A stretch of 64,000 nucleotides of DNA from Blastobasis lacticolella (GCA_905147135.1 LR990064.1:10186001-10250000); one strand, 5' to 3'; shown: positions 1 to 9,011, counted from the stretch's first letter. The notes: a model not told the origin generated them from the sequence alone. Made by a program: numbers and translations.

Positions 1-1
1 A

Positions 2-190
2 TTGAAGAGAATATCACGAAGACTTGAAGAAAATGGGGGCAACAAACATTCGTCATTGCTGCGTCGAAGAAAGAAGTACACCCACAAAATCAACAAGCTC
101 GTGGTGAAAAAGGAAAGGCGAACGAAATTCTGTCAAGGAGTTGACGAAATTAGTGAGCTCCTAAACAGCATAGCAATCGTGCGACACTGA
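2..190 (+). CDS. Gene B copy 1, basic protein, 5' cut by window edge
   Basis: Encodes residues 22-83 of the 83-aa basic protein described at 9616..9867, with an identical amino-acid sequence over that stretch. The promoter and first 21 codons lie outside the window. The stop is followed after 48 nt by its histone-type stem-loop. Confidence 0.72.
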   Translation: MKRISRRLEENGGNKHSSLLRRRKKYTHKINKLVVKKERRTKFCQGVDEISELLNSIAIVRH

Positions 191-238
191 CATGGACCGT
201 TGATGCTTTGAGCTGAAACGATCCATAGTGACATAAAA

Positions 239-254
239 GGCCCTTATCAGGGCC
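239..254 (+). terminator. Histone-type 3' stem-loop of B copy 1
   Basis: GGCCCT-TATC-AGGGCC forms a perfect 6-bp stem with a 4-nt loop, preceded by AAAA and followed by ACAA, 48 nt after the stop. This fits the metazoan replication-dependent histone mRNA 3' end (6-bp stem beginning GG, loop with U at positions 1 and 3). SLBP and U7 snRNP act on such sites. No AATAAA occurs in the roughly 450 nt downstream, so cleavage without polyadenylation is the likely fate. Confidence 0.85.
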
Positions 255-710
255 ACAATTTATTCCTAAAGTTTCTAAGACACCAAAAAATACGAAAGTT
301 TTTAATGGCTTCATGAATTACCCCTAAGTAGGTATATATAAACCCTTTCTTGTAATTATTGTCGTTAGGTGCCTACCTATTTTCGTTTGAATATCGCCAC
401 TGACATAGTCCAAGTTTCGGATTATCCTGAATGTTATCCCATTCTTTGGTGACATACAACGTTGTTTTACCACATTCATAAATCGACGAATTCGTTTGTG
501 AACAAACCTCTTTTCGTTTGTGGAATTGCATAAAGCAAACAAACCCAATAATATCTAATAATTCATGAAAAGATTAAACAACTACTCAAATACACCTAGT
601 GTAACAGTACCATCCTGGGGAGTAAATATGGGAAATGCAATGTGTTAAGTGCATAAATATCTGTATAAATAATTTAAATAGAAAAATCTTAGCACACTAG
701 CACAATCACA
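255..710 (+). other. B-A spacer
   Basis: 456 nt, AT-rich. The first 45 nt resemble the region after the A stem-loop and probably include the histone downstream element. I see no coding gene beyond. Equivalents: 9932..10387, 20235..20690, 23766..24221, 36383..36838, 46689..47144, 50205..50660, 60511..60966. BEL elements inserted at the right edge of this spacer in three units. Confidence 0.7.
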
Positions 711-746
711 ATCTGAGAACGACAATACGCTACACTGATTACCCCG

Positions 747-804
747 CCCTTTAGGGTGACTACCTGCTTATATATAGCTTTGAAATTTTAAAAACTATTC
801 ATTC
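747..804 (+). promoter_or_regulatory. Core promoter of A copy 1
   Basis: The palindrome CCCTTTAGGG lies at 747-756, TATATATA at 769-776 and an initiator-like TCATTC at 799-804. The putative start at A801 is 32 bp from the TATA box, giving a 33-nt leader to the ATG at 834. The spacing matches textbook TATA promoters and the B promoter. The transcription start is inferred. Confidence 0.65.
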
Positions 805-833
805 TGTCGTTGACCGTGCGAGGCGCAACAGCA

Positions 834-1154
834 ATGGATAACTTTTTCGACGACGACACGATGGACCTTAGCCTGCCCGCCATCGCCATCGCCAGCGGCT
901 CCGGTTACTCTCCGGCTGTAGCGGAGTCTCCGCCGAGCTGGACGGTGGACAATTTAAATTCTTCGGAAATGTCATGGTCATGGAATTCCGATTCCGATGA
1001 TGACCTGGAAGCGAGCGACGACTTGTTGGATCTTCCCAGTCCAACCAATAGTTGTTACTCGCCGTCTCCGGAGTATGCATTTGAGGATCCTGAGCACGAA
1101 AACGAAATCGAAGAGGTCGTCCAGTATCCGGTTGAAACGGCTCCTGCAGCGTGA
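834..1154 (+). CDS. Gene A copy 1: 106-aa acidic protein with histone-type mRNA end
   Basis: Not recognised. The protein has 25 D/E and no lysine or arginine (one histidine), so it is strongly anionic. Residues 1-11 hold an aromatic/acidic patch (MDNFFDDDTMD). Residues 36-50 hold three tryptophans. Residues 52-68 are an S/D/L-rich acidic stretch (SDSDDDLEASDDLLDLP). Residues 69-80 hold S-P pairs (PSPTNSCYSPSPEY), and the C-terminus is E/P-rich. There is no signal peptide or membrane segment. The composition is PEST-like and resembles disordered activation domains or acidic histone chaperone tails, but no family is assignable. I chose the ATG at 834; the frame is open slightly upstream, but that part lies at or before the inferred transcript start. 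It is intronless and lies on the same strand as B. A role as a chaperone or partner of B is inference only. Confidence 0.75.
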   Translation: MDNFFDDDTMDLSLPAIAIASGSGYSPAVAESPPSWTVDNLNSSEMSWSWNSDSDDDLEASDDLLDLPSPTNSCYSPSPEYAFEDPEHENEIEEVVQYPVETAPAA

Positions 1155-1172
1155 AGCCCCCCCACATGAAAC

Positions 1173-1188
1173 GGCCCTTTTCAGGGCC
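1173..1188 (+). terminator. Histone-type 3' stem-loop of A copy 1
   Basis: GGCCCT-TTTC-AGGGCC lies 18 nt after the stop, flanked by AAAC and ACAA. It is the classical animal histone stem-loop pattern. The next 45 nt nearly match those after the B stem-loop. An AATAAA at 1327-1332 could serve as a back-up polyadenylation signal. Confidence 0.88.
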
Positions 1189-2269
1189 ACAATTTATTCC
1201 TAAAGTTTCTGAGACACCGAAATATACGAAAAATATTCATGCATTTATGTATTATAGCCATAACACCTTCCTTGTAAATTAAGACTTTGTGGCATAATTG
1301 ACGTCAAATATGCGCCATGCAGGAAAAATAAAATTACCTGTTGTTGTACCTTTATCCATTTACCTGATGTTGTAAGCTGGATGACAACAGAAATTATAGA
1401 TCTAATGATAGAAATAAGTTAGATGTACCTAGATAGCGAAATAGGACACAAGAAAATTACTTTAAAATGTAGAAAAGAGATAGAAAAACATATTGTAAGG
1501 AATACCTCTTCCATGGCTACTACCAACCATACACGCTTTATAAATAGCGAGCAAATAGACGGCAAACTCTTAAGCTACTTGGTGCTGGGAACGGACGTAC
1601 GTGCTACAGAATCGCTGTTGGTTTTTATTAAGGTCACGTGAGCTATTTTTCTGATCACTTCCATTCTATTCTTCACTGGATTTCTGTGTATCTGATCTGG
1701 GCAAGTAGATAATCGTAATTGTGTTTAATTTAGTAAAAACTGCTGTTAATTTTGATTATTTGTATGTGATTTGTAAATTTATCTTATTTTTAACACAGCG
1801 CCACCTACCGAAAATTGGTGGTACCTATGTAATGTAGGTATCGTTGCGCGATACGGAATCAAATCCGATACTAGCGCCGCTATGACCGCATAACGGGAAA
1901 GACACGAACTATTCGTGCCTTAATGTACATACGTGTGCATTGTTGTTTATTTATACTTATTGGTGTGCATTCCTATTAATACGTCGAACACTATGCCACA
2001 AATTACGCACACAATCGCACAGGGTAGGCAATGTATTTTCAGACGAAAAACCCTCCCTCAATCCCTCAAAAACCAAAAAAAGATAATGTAAATATTTTAA
2101 AATGTAGATTGCTAAAGTGTTGCGCTGATTTAATTTACTACCTTTACCTTTGTGTCGTATTGTATTATTTTTATGCTGTAGTTGAAAATACTGAGTTGCG
2201 GGTCGCCCGCCATTATTTATTTTAATTTATAAAAGCAGTTATCTGTCAGTGTGAAAATTGGATAACATT
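1189..2269 (+). other. A-SINE spacer, first part
   Basis: AT-rich noncoding sequence; the spacer continues at 8426..9011 after Jockey-1. Between 1801 and 1917 it holds a run of short inverted repeats. Two short open frames (1423..1641 and 2031..2225) are judged non-coding. Uninterrupted equivalents: 17641..19317, 21169..22845, 44092..45768, 47608..49284, 57914..59590, 61430..63113. In U3 it is split by Jockey-2 (24700..25780 and 34151..34736). Confidence 0.65.
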
Positions 2270-2279
2270 AACTGTGGAA

Positions 2280-3115
2280 CCATTCTTCATCTTCTCGCGC
2301 GTGCGCGGAGCGCACGTGCGGGGAGACCGCTTGGGTCGTGCCCACTGGCGGTGGTGTGCTTACGCGGGCCGTTAAAACGGCCCGGTCGTTTGGTTTGGCT
2401 CCCCCGGCATTTCACGCACGGGGGGGGAGCGGGCCTCGGCTTGGGATGTTGTGGTGCCGGTGTTGCCTCGATGTGACAGTCCGGTCTGTGGGGTTTGCGC
2501 CCCCCGCTAGCTCTTCTTTGCCGCCCTCGGCGCGGTACCAGCCTGCCGAGTGGGACCCCGTTCGGGGAGGCCCGGCAAACGACCAGCGAGCGGGCGGCAT
2601 CCTGCAGCGAGGGGTGCGAGGCGTCAGACCGGTACCGCTACCGTTGAAACTCTCCCGAGCCCCAACGGCAGCGGCAGTCGTTGGTGTGATGTTGGCAGCC
2701 CTGTTTCTACTTATCTAGTAGAACGTAGAAGATAAAAAATTTTTTGTGCGGGTACTTGCACAAAATTTTCATTGATGCGACCCATTCATGCGCATGAATG
2801 GTTCATTCAATGCGCATGAATGGGCCGGTACAGTTAATCGCACTACGGCGCGGAATTCCATTGATGCGCGGGTCCATTCATGCGCTATGAATGGGATTAC
2901 TCACAGCGCATGAATGGACCGGTGACGGATGCTAGTGGCGCGGACGGCGCGAGTGGCGCAGTGGCGCCGGCGCGCGTCTGCGTTGCAGTGGTGTCGGGTT
3001 CAGGTTTGGGGGCACCAGTTTCGGTTTTTTTGCAAAGCCGACTCTGGCGACCCCGTCACGTTCGGTGGTGTTGCCGCGGGACTCACCCGGGTGGGGATTT
3101 CCCGCGGCAATGGTG
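2280..3115 (-). other. 3' UTR of Jockey-1 with palindromic repeats
   Basis: Contains the perfect 20-bp palindrome CCATTCATGCGCATGAATGG at 2782-2801 and several degenerate copies of ATGCGCATGAATG up to about 2915. A GTGC...GCAC hairpin with A/T-rich arms lies near 2734-2770. Structured 3' UTRs often serve as reverse-transcriptase recognition sites in LINEs; that role is inferred here. Confidence 0.6.
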
Positions 3116-5896
3116 TCAGGTTGGGGTGTCTAGTCCGGTGGTGGCTGCCGCGAGCTCACCCGGGTGGGGAGCTCCAGCGGCAGCGGGTGTCACATCAGGT
3201 GCGACGGTCGTCGTGGGCCCCAGGAGCTCTCGTGGGAGCGCTCTGGAGCTGCGGTCAGGTGGGCGTGCGTGTAGCGGCGCGATACCGCGGATGTGCGGGT
3301 ACGCCGAGTTGTCGGCGGACTCGAACATCCGCCGCGCCAGACGCACGACGAAGTCGTCCAGGCCCTCGTGCTGGAGATCCCGGCTGATGGTGGAGTTTCT
3401 CACGTACCTGCCGGCGCCGACAATGGTGCGCAGGGAGAGGTTCTCCTGCGCTCGGAGGCGTTGCCGCTGGCTGTCAGCGGCCAGGGCGTACCACGCCGGC
3501 GCGGCGTACGTGAGGCGGGATCTGATGTACGTCTTGTAGATCCCCAGCTTGGCCCGCAGTGGTAACGAGCTAGCGAGGACCGGACGTAACTTACTTCGCG
3601 CCACCTTTGCGGCGACGACCGTCTGTTGGACGTGGTCGTGCATAGTGAGGCCCTGGTCGATGGTGAGACCCAGGTACTTCACCCTGCGCGACCACGGGAT
3701 GTCTTGTCCGTGTAGGCGCAGTGGAGGGGGTAGCTCGGCGATGTTCTGCCTCCGCCCGACGATCATGGCCTGCGTCTTCGCGACGTTCACCGACATTCCC
3801 CACTTGTCGAGCCAGGGTGGTAGGGCGTCGAGCTGGGCTTGCATCTGTTTGATGGCGTGCTTGATGTTCACCGACGAGCTCTGGTACGCCGTGTCGTCGG
3901 CGAAGAGCGCCAACAGCACGCCAGTGCTCACGGGGATGTCGTCGGTGAACAGGGCGTAGAGCGCAGGCGAGAGGCAGCTACCCTGTGGCACGCCGGCGAG
4001 GACTCGGCGCACCGACGAGGTCTTGTCCTCCACTGCTACTTGGAACTCCCTGTTGCGCAGGAAGCTGGCCACGACCTGTAGGACCCCGCGTGGAGCGGCA
4101 CTCTCCGACAGTTTGTATAGCAGGCCCTCGTGCCATACCCTGTCGAAGGCCTTCTCCATGTCCAGCATCACCACTACCGAGTACTCACGCTTGTTCCGGC
4201 AGGTGGCCAGACAATGCAGTACCCGGGAGAGCTGGAGCGTCGTAGAATGGCCCGGCCTGAAGCCAAATTGCTCCGGCCTGGGCTCTACGTGCGGGGTCAG
4301 GAGGCGAAGCAGGAGCGTTTCGAACACCTTGGAGAGCATCGACAGCAGCGTGATGGGGCGGTTCCCCTCCGGCTTGGTGGAGTTCTTCCCGGGCTTGGGC
4401 AGCATAATGACGCGCCCCAGCTTCCAGGATGACGGGAAGTGACCCGTGCGCAGAATTCCGTTGCACACGCGGGTGAAAGTCGCCACGGTGCGCGGCGGTA
4501 GGTGGCGTAGCGCCGCGTTTGTGATACGGTCTGCGCCCGGGGCCTTGCGGGGATTGGTGCGGGCGAGTGCGCGCTGCACGGTGCCCGGGGATACGAACAG
4601 GGGTTGTTCGTCTGCCGGGGGTGGTGCTGCCAGACGCTCTCGTAGCTGTCGCTCGACTGCTTCGCGGTGGTCGTGGTCCGTCGTCTCGTTCGGGGTGAAC
4701 TGCCTTTCTAGGTAGTCGGCGAAAATCTCCGCCCTATCTTCCGCCTTGTACCTAGGTCGGCAGTCAGTGTCTAGTAGTGGCCGGACGGGCTGGGGTTTGG
4801 AGGACAGTTGGCGGCAGAGACGATGCACGGAGGGCACGTGATCGCTCACCTCCCTAATGTGGTCCTCCCAGGACTCAGCAGCGTGGTCGACGAGCGCTGC
4901 CTTCACCCTCTCCACCAAGGTATTGAGCCTGGTTTTGAGGGTTGGGCATCGGGTACGGTGCCACAGCCGCCGCAGATCGCGTTTCTCCCTGATGAGCGCC
5001 TGGATCCGCGCGGGCAAAGGCTCGCGCCTCGCCCTGCGCGGAACGGTGTGGGTTGATGTTGCGATTGCGGTCTGGATGGCGGCTGTTAGCTCCCCAGTGG
5101 CTCGTTCGACGTCGTCCGGCGTGGAGATGGGCATTGTCGGGGTGTGGGCCTCCAGGTGTGCGGCGAAGGCCTCCCAGTCGATCCGTGGGCGTTGCGGCGG
5201 CGGGGCAACCCTTACGGGCGACCCGGCCAGCTCGCATAGCACGGGGCGGTGGTCCGATGGGAGGTCGTATAGGACCTCCTGCGTCAGCTGCAGTGCGCCT
5301 AGACCTCTATGGACCACGATGTCGAGCACGTTGTCGGTCCGCCCGGTTGGGTCCAGGCGGGTCGGCTCGTCCGGGGCGTCGATGTTGTACTCGCGGTCCA
5401 TAGAGTCGCGCATGAGGTCTCGGCCGGCAGCGCAGATGGTCGCGCAATGCCAGGCCGTGTGGTGCGCGTTGAGGTCCCCCGCCAGGATGGTCGGCAGGGG
5501 GGACTGCAGCAGGAGGTCCCGCAGTTCCCGCACTATAAGCGGGGTAGCGGGGGGTCGGTAGGCGGCGTACACGCGGATGTCAACGTTACCCACGTGTAAG
5601 TCGACACCCAGCGCGTACATGCTCTGGAGGCTCACTGGTGGTGTTGGTTGGTGGACTACCCGGCGGTGGACGAGGACGAGAAGGCCTCTGTAGGCCCTCC
5701 CCTCTGGTGACACCTCGTCCTGTCGGTACGCCAAGTAGCCTGGGAAGTTGTAATTGTCTGTTTGTCGTAGGTGGGTCTCGCTCACAAGTGCCACGTCGAT
5801 ATCCTGCTCCCTAAGGAAGTGAAGGAGCAGGCGACGCTTGTTCCTGAGCGAGCCCGCATTCCAGTGCACCAGTCTCAATGGTTTGTTGTTATCCAT
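3116..5896 (-). CDS. Jockey-1 ORF2: endonuclease-reverse transcriptase, 926 aa
   Basis: Makes the target nick and copies the element RNA in target-primed reverse transcription. The N-terminal AP endonuclease (about residues 1-225) shows HWNAGSLRNK (N13), SETH (E40), GDLNAHH near residue 140 and SDHRPV near 219. The reverse transcriptase shows RPITLLSMLSKVFE, LDMEKAFDRVW near 575, GVPQGSCLSPALYALF, the catalytic FADD near 664 and VKYLGLTID. The length is normal for Jockey ORF2 and no RNase H domain follows. The start ATG overlaps the ORF1 stop in ATGGATAA, suggesting coupled termination-reinitiation. No stop or frameshift is seen. Confidence 0.93.
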   Translation of the reverse strand: MDNNKPLRLVHWNAGSLRNKRRLLLHFLREQDIDVALVSETHLRQTDNYNFPGYLAYRQDEVSPEGRAYRGLLVLVHRRVVHQPTPPVSLQSMYALGVDLHVGNVDIRVYAAYRPPATPLIVRELRDLLLQSPLPTILAGDLNAHHTAWHCATICAAGRDLMRDSMDREYNIDAPDEPTRLDPTGRTDNVLDIVVHRGLGALQLTQEVLYDLPSDHRPVLCELAGSPVRVAPPPQRPRIDWEAFAAHLEAHTPTMPISTPDDVERATGELTAAIQTAIATSTHTVPRRARREPLPARIQALIREKRDLRRLWHRTRCPTLKTRLNTLVERVKAALVDHAAESWEDHIREVSDHVPSVHRLCRQLSSKPQPVRPLLDTDCRPRYKAEDRAEIFADYLERQFTPNETTDHDHREAVERQLRERLAAPPPADEQPLFVSPGTVQRALARTNPRKAPGADRITNAALRHLPPRTVATFTRVCNGILRTGHFPSSWKLGRVIMLPKPGKNSTKPEGNRPITLLSMLSKVFETLLLRLLTPHVEPRPEQFGFRPGHSTTLQLSRVLHCLATCRNKREYSVVVMLDMEKAFDRVWHEGLLYKLSESAAPRGVLQVVASFLRNREFQVAVEDKTSSVRRVLAGVPQGSCLSPALYALFTDDIPVSTGVLLALFADDTAYQSSSVNIKHAIKQMQAQLDALPPWLDKWGMSVNVAKTQAMIVGRRQNIAELPPPLRLHGQDIPWSRRVKYLGLTIDQGLTMHDHVQQTVVAAKVARSKLRPVLASSLPLRAKLGIYKTYIRSRLTYAAPAWYALAADSQRQRLRAQENLSLRTIVGAGRYVRNSTISRDLQHEGLDDFVVRLARRMFESADNSAYPHIRGIAPLHARPPDRSSRALPRELLGPTTTVAPDVTPAAAGAPHPGELAAATTGLDTPT

Positions 5897-8117
5897 TGAG
5901 CTGGGTCACGGCGTCAGATGTTCTCGGGGCGGTGGGCTGCGCGCGCTTGGCGAGCAATGCTGCCAACATCGCCATAGCGGCGCGCAGCTCTGCGTCGGGG
6001 TCGTTGTCCGGCGCGGGGCTAGCCGGCGGCCTTGCGTGCGGCTGGGCGGGTGCGGGGGTGAGGGCTGGGGGCGCGGGTGCGCGCTGCGTAGCCGCAAGGT
6101 CGCCGCGTCGCCGTTTGAGTGGCGGGCGGGCGACTGCGGGGTGCGGTAAGCGGGGGGCGGGCTGGTTCGCGCAGTGTGCGCTCGCTAGTGGCGGCGCCAC
6201 CGGCGCAGCCGCTGTTGTTTGGGCTGCGCGTTTTTTCTTTTTGTTTCCCTGCCTGCGGGAAACAAAGTTATTTCGCTGCGATGCGGGGTCGTTTGCCGGC
6301 GCCATTAGTGTCGCCGGCGCCGACTCCGTCACTTGCGTGGGGTGTAGCGGTCGAGATGGTGGGCCTGTGCGGGCTACGGTTCCCGCCTTGCGGTTCCGCA
6401 TCTCGCGGCGCAGCACGGGGCAGGAGGAGTGGTTCGCTGGGTGGGGGCCACGGCAGTTAACGCACGTGGCCGGCTCCGTTCGTGGGCGCGGGCAGTCGGC
6501 GGCGGCGTGCGCGTCTCCACAGCGCACACACGCCTGCGGGCGGTGGCAACATTTGGATGAGTGCCTAAATGCCTGGCATCGGTGACACTGTGCGGGGCCC
6601 TTCTTGCCCCGCCAGTCTTCTATTTTGATCCCCGGCATGTTCAATAACTCTGTGGTGTTATATATGCCGGGGGTTAAGTCGGGGGTTTGTTGGAGTACGA
6701 TGTGGAATATGCACCCCGGGCGACCCTGTCGCGCCTTTATGTTGCGTACATATTCCACAACGTACCCGCGCTGCTCTAGTGCGATCTTAATTGTTTCTGG
6801 CGGCGTGTCGGCCGGGAGGCCACGCAGCGCCACCTTGTGGCTGCGTTCCGCCGGCATGGAGTATGAGAACCAGCTGATCCCTTCCGTCTCTAGGGACGAC
6901 AGGTATCCCTGGATCAGCCGGTACTCCTCTGCGGACTGCGGTGAGAAACGCACGCCCTGTCCATAGGGGCGCGCGTTGGGCGGGTGGCCTAGTTTGGCCG
7001 CTAGGGCGGCGAAGTGGGTTGCCCAGTCTGGGAGCCGCTCCACCACGAGGGGCGGGTAGCGCTCCCGCTTCGGTGGTGGATCGGCTGGAGCTGAGCCGCC
7101 ATCCGTGGCGGGGGGTTTTGGCGATGCCGCTGCTGCGGCGTAGTTGCGCTGCGGCGTCGCCCGGGGCGCGGGTTGCGGTTGTAGTCGCGGTGCGGCGACC
7201 CCTGACGGGCCGGGGGCGCACTGCGGTTGCTGTTGGGCGGTCGTTGGGCGGCCGTGCATAGCGGCCGGCGGCGCTGCCCCGCGCGATGGGCGCTGGGGCA
7301 GAGGTGCGGCCGCGGTTGCGCGGCTTGTGGTGGCCGTTGTGGGCGGCAGTGGGCTGGCAGTGGCCGCCTGTGTCGTCGTCGGGCGTTGTTGCGCCGTCAG
7401 CGTCGACGGCGGCGTCGCAACGCCGAAGGCGTCGCGCCACTTCTTGACGCTAGGTGTCAGCGGTGGCGACGGCGTTTGTTGGGCCGCCAGGTCGAGTATT
7501 TTGGCCGGGGCGTCCTTGAAACGCACTCGGGGGTCTCGGGAGGTGGTCGGTGGCGGCGCTGTAGGCGAGTCGTTCGTCGCACGGCTCTCTGAGCGCGTGC
7601 GACGGGCGTCACCTACCTGTGTATCCCGCGTTGTTTTGCGCAGCGGGGTCAGGGCGGCTCTCGGGCTGGTCGCCTTCCGCTTGAGGGTAGGCGGCAGGGT
7701 GAGCGGAGCGCCTGCGAGCGCGTCCAGGGCCTGGAGCGCTGTCAGGTCAGCGGGGCAGAGCGCCGGGGCGTCGCCCAGCTCGTACTCGCGTACGCGCAGG
7801 TACGACGCCATCCAGCGCTGGAGGCCGTCGCTGAGGTAGCCGGCCTGCGCGATGCGGGCCACCATCACGAGGTCCGATTCATATCGGACTCTCGGTGATG
7901 AGGCCGCTGCGCTGGCCCTCTGCTGTGTTGCGGCTGGGCCGGAGATGGTACCTCCTAGGGAGTCCTGGTGGGCTGTTGGTGTTGGGGTCGTTCCCGGCGG
8001 TGCGGGTCTCGACGGCGTCGACGTTGCGTCGGCCCATTCGGGGCGAGCGACGTCGGTCGGCGTTGCGGGAGCCGGGATCGGGTCCGTCTCCTTGGGCGTG
8101 GCAGGCATGTCGCACAT
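5889..8117 (-). CDS. Jockey-1 ORF1: gag-like RNA-binding protein, 742 aa
   Basis: Nucleic-acid-binding ORF1 of a Jockey-type LINE. The first 400 or so residues are low-complexity, rich in Pro, Ala, Thr and Arg. A pre-C2HC-like domain follows (about 415-495). Three zinc knuckles lie near 506-560: CHRCQAFRHSSKCC, CVRCGDAHAAADC and CVNCRGPHPANHSSC. The tail is again Pro/Ala-rich. The last 8 nt overlap the ORF2 start. The ATG at 8117 is the first in frame; a second Met is at residue 4. Confidence 0.9.
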   Translation of the reverse strand: MCDMPATPKETDPIPAPATPTDVARPEWADATSTPSRPAPPGTTPTPTAHQDSLGGTISGPAATQQRASAAASSPRVRYESDLVMVARIAQAGYLSDGLQRWMASYLRVREYELGDAPALCPADLTALQALDALAGAPLTLPPTLKRKATSPRAALTPLRKTTRDTQVGDARRTRSESRATNDSPTAPPPTTSRDPRVRFKDAPAKILDLAAQQTPSPPLTPSVKKWRDAFGVATPPSTLTAQQRPTTTQAATASPLPPTTATTSRATAAAPLPQRPSRGAAPPAAMHGRPTTAQQQPQCAPGPSGVAAPRLQPQPAPRATPQRNYAAAAASPKPPATDGGSAPADPPPKRERYPPLVVERLPDWATHFAALAAKLGHPPNARPYGQGVRFSPQSAEEYRLIQGYLSSLETEGISWFSYSMPAERSHKVALRGLPADTPPETIKIALEQRGYVVEYVRNIKARQGRPGCIFHIVLQQTPDLTPGIYNTTELLNMPGIKIEDWRGKKGPAQCHRCQAFRHSSKCCHRPQACVRCGDAHAAADCPRPRTEPATCVNCRGPHPANHSSCPVLRREMRNRKAGTVARTGPPSRPLHPTQVTESAPATLMAPANDPASQRNNFVSRRQGNKKKKRAAQTTAAAPVAPPLASAHCANQPAPRLPHPAVARPPLKRRRGDLAATQRAPAPPALTPAPAQPHARPPASPAPDNDPDAELRAAMAMLAALLAKRAQPTAPRTSDAVTQLNG

Positions 8118-8415
8118 TACGCACTGAACGCACTGCCACTGGTGTCAATGTCACTTATAGAGTTCACTCTGTCGCACGGCACTTCTCAGCCCGAATACCG
8201 AGGTATGGTGGCGCCGGATCCTTTCGGAACGGGTGCCGGAGGTTATTCCATCAGAAATAACCTCCGACAGCTGTACTGGGCTCGGGAGAAGGGGTCGTTT
8301 TTCGCGTTGGGAGGGAGTTGTCTCGACCTCAACCAAACGGGATTCCACGGAACGCGAGGGTAATTTTCGTTTTCGTGGTCGACTCAGCGATGTGCTTGCG
8401 CGCGCGAAACTGTCC
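8118..8415 (-). other. 5' UTR / internal promoter region of Jockey-1
   Basis: 298-nt leader abutting the right target duplication, so the 5' end is probably intact. It contains an 11-bp hairpin with an 8-nt loop (arms 8237-8247 and 8256-8266). LINE 5' UTRs usually hold an internal promoter; none can be proven here. Confidence 0.5.
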
Positions 8416-8425
8416 AACTGTGGAA

Positions 8426-9011
8426 GTTGTAAAGGTGGTGTTTATATAGAGAAAATAAATAATAACGTATTTTCTAAACAACCTTTCAGTGAATAAAAGA
8501 CACGTGATCGTGAAAGGCCGTTCTGACCAGATTTGCAAATAGTACAAACCTCGTCGTTTTTTGAATCGTTTAGATCTAGGTTTGAATACATACATTTATG
8601 AATGCGTTTACGAAAAATAGGACCTCACATTTTAGAACATTATCATTTACATTTATGAAAAAACCACCCTTTATCATCCACTGTCATCTCAGTTATTATT
8701 ACTTTGTTTACCTAGTGTATCTTTTAATACTTATTTACCGAGTTAAGTATCTGATTATTTAGACCGTTATCACTTTCTATGGTGACATTGAATGTCGTTT
8801 CATCACATTGTAATTAGGTAGATATTTATTTATAAGAATGAAATAAATAAATCGAATATGTCGATCGTCAACGAACTTGTGCAACTTGACAAAATAACAA
8901 AGAATTAAAAATCAACAAAACCATGTTAGTACATTGAATAATTAATCTAAGTACTTACTTCTAATTTTTTTTGTTTAAAAGTTAGTAGGTATTGCTTTAA
9001 TTTATTTTATT
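8426..9011 (+). other. A-SINE spacer, second part (U0)
   Basis: AT-rich continuation of the spacer interrupted by Jockey-1. I see no gene or RNA in it. Confidence 0.6.

Larger units (their letters stand above)
2280..8415 (-). mobile_element. Jockey-1: apparently full-length Jockey-clade non-LTR retrotransposon
   Basis: 6,136 bp on the minus strand, GC-rich against an AT-rich host unit. It is flanked by a 10-bp target duplication AACTGTGGAA (2270-2279 and 8416-8425); uninterrupted units contain this site once. Order from the 5' end at 8415: 298-nt leader, ORF1 (gag-like, zinc knuckles), ORF2 (AP endonuclease plus reverse transcriptase, no RNase H seen), and about 836 nt of 3' UTR. There is no poly(A); the 3' end reads GAAGATGAAGAATGG. 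Both ORFs are open, so this copy could be coding-competent. The clade call rests on pre-C2HC/CCHC ORF1 architecture and ORF2 motifs. Confidence 0.93.

Noticed and set aside
324..548. Minus-strand 74-codon frame in the B-A spacer
   Set aside because: Not maintained in BEL-bearing units and lacks any supporting signal.
810..833. Upstream extension of gene A from a TTG codon
   Set aside because: The ATG at 834 is the first ATG in frame, and the TTG lies only a few bases after the inferred transcription start.
868..1190. Minus-strand open frames opposite gene A
   Set aside because: They are shadows of the GC-rich A coding strand; promoter and 3' stem-loop fit only the + strand.
1423..1641. 72-codon open frame in the A-SINE spacer, recurring in every unit
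   Set aside because: Recurrence follows from near-identity of the units. In U2 its ATG has become TTG, a missense change (Ile/Asn) separates unit types, and there is no TATA box, stem-loop or recognisable protein feature.
2031..2225. 64-codon open frame in the same spacer
   Set aside because: Low-complexity translation, a missense change in U2, no promoter or processing signal; probably chance.
2782..2915. Palindromic repeats considered as a CRISPR-like array
   Set aside because: Spacing is irregular, there are no unique spacers, and it is the 3' UTR of a eukaryotic LINE.
2880..7840. Long + strand open frames within Jockey-1
   Set aside because: Antisense shadows of the GC-rich ORF1 and ORF2, which have clear domains and catalytic motifs.
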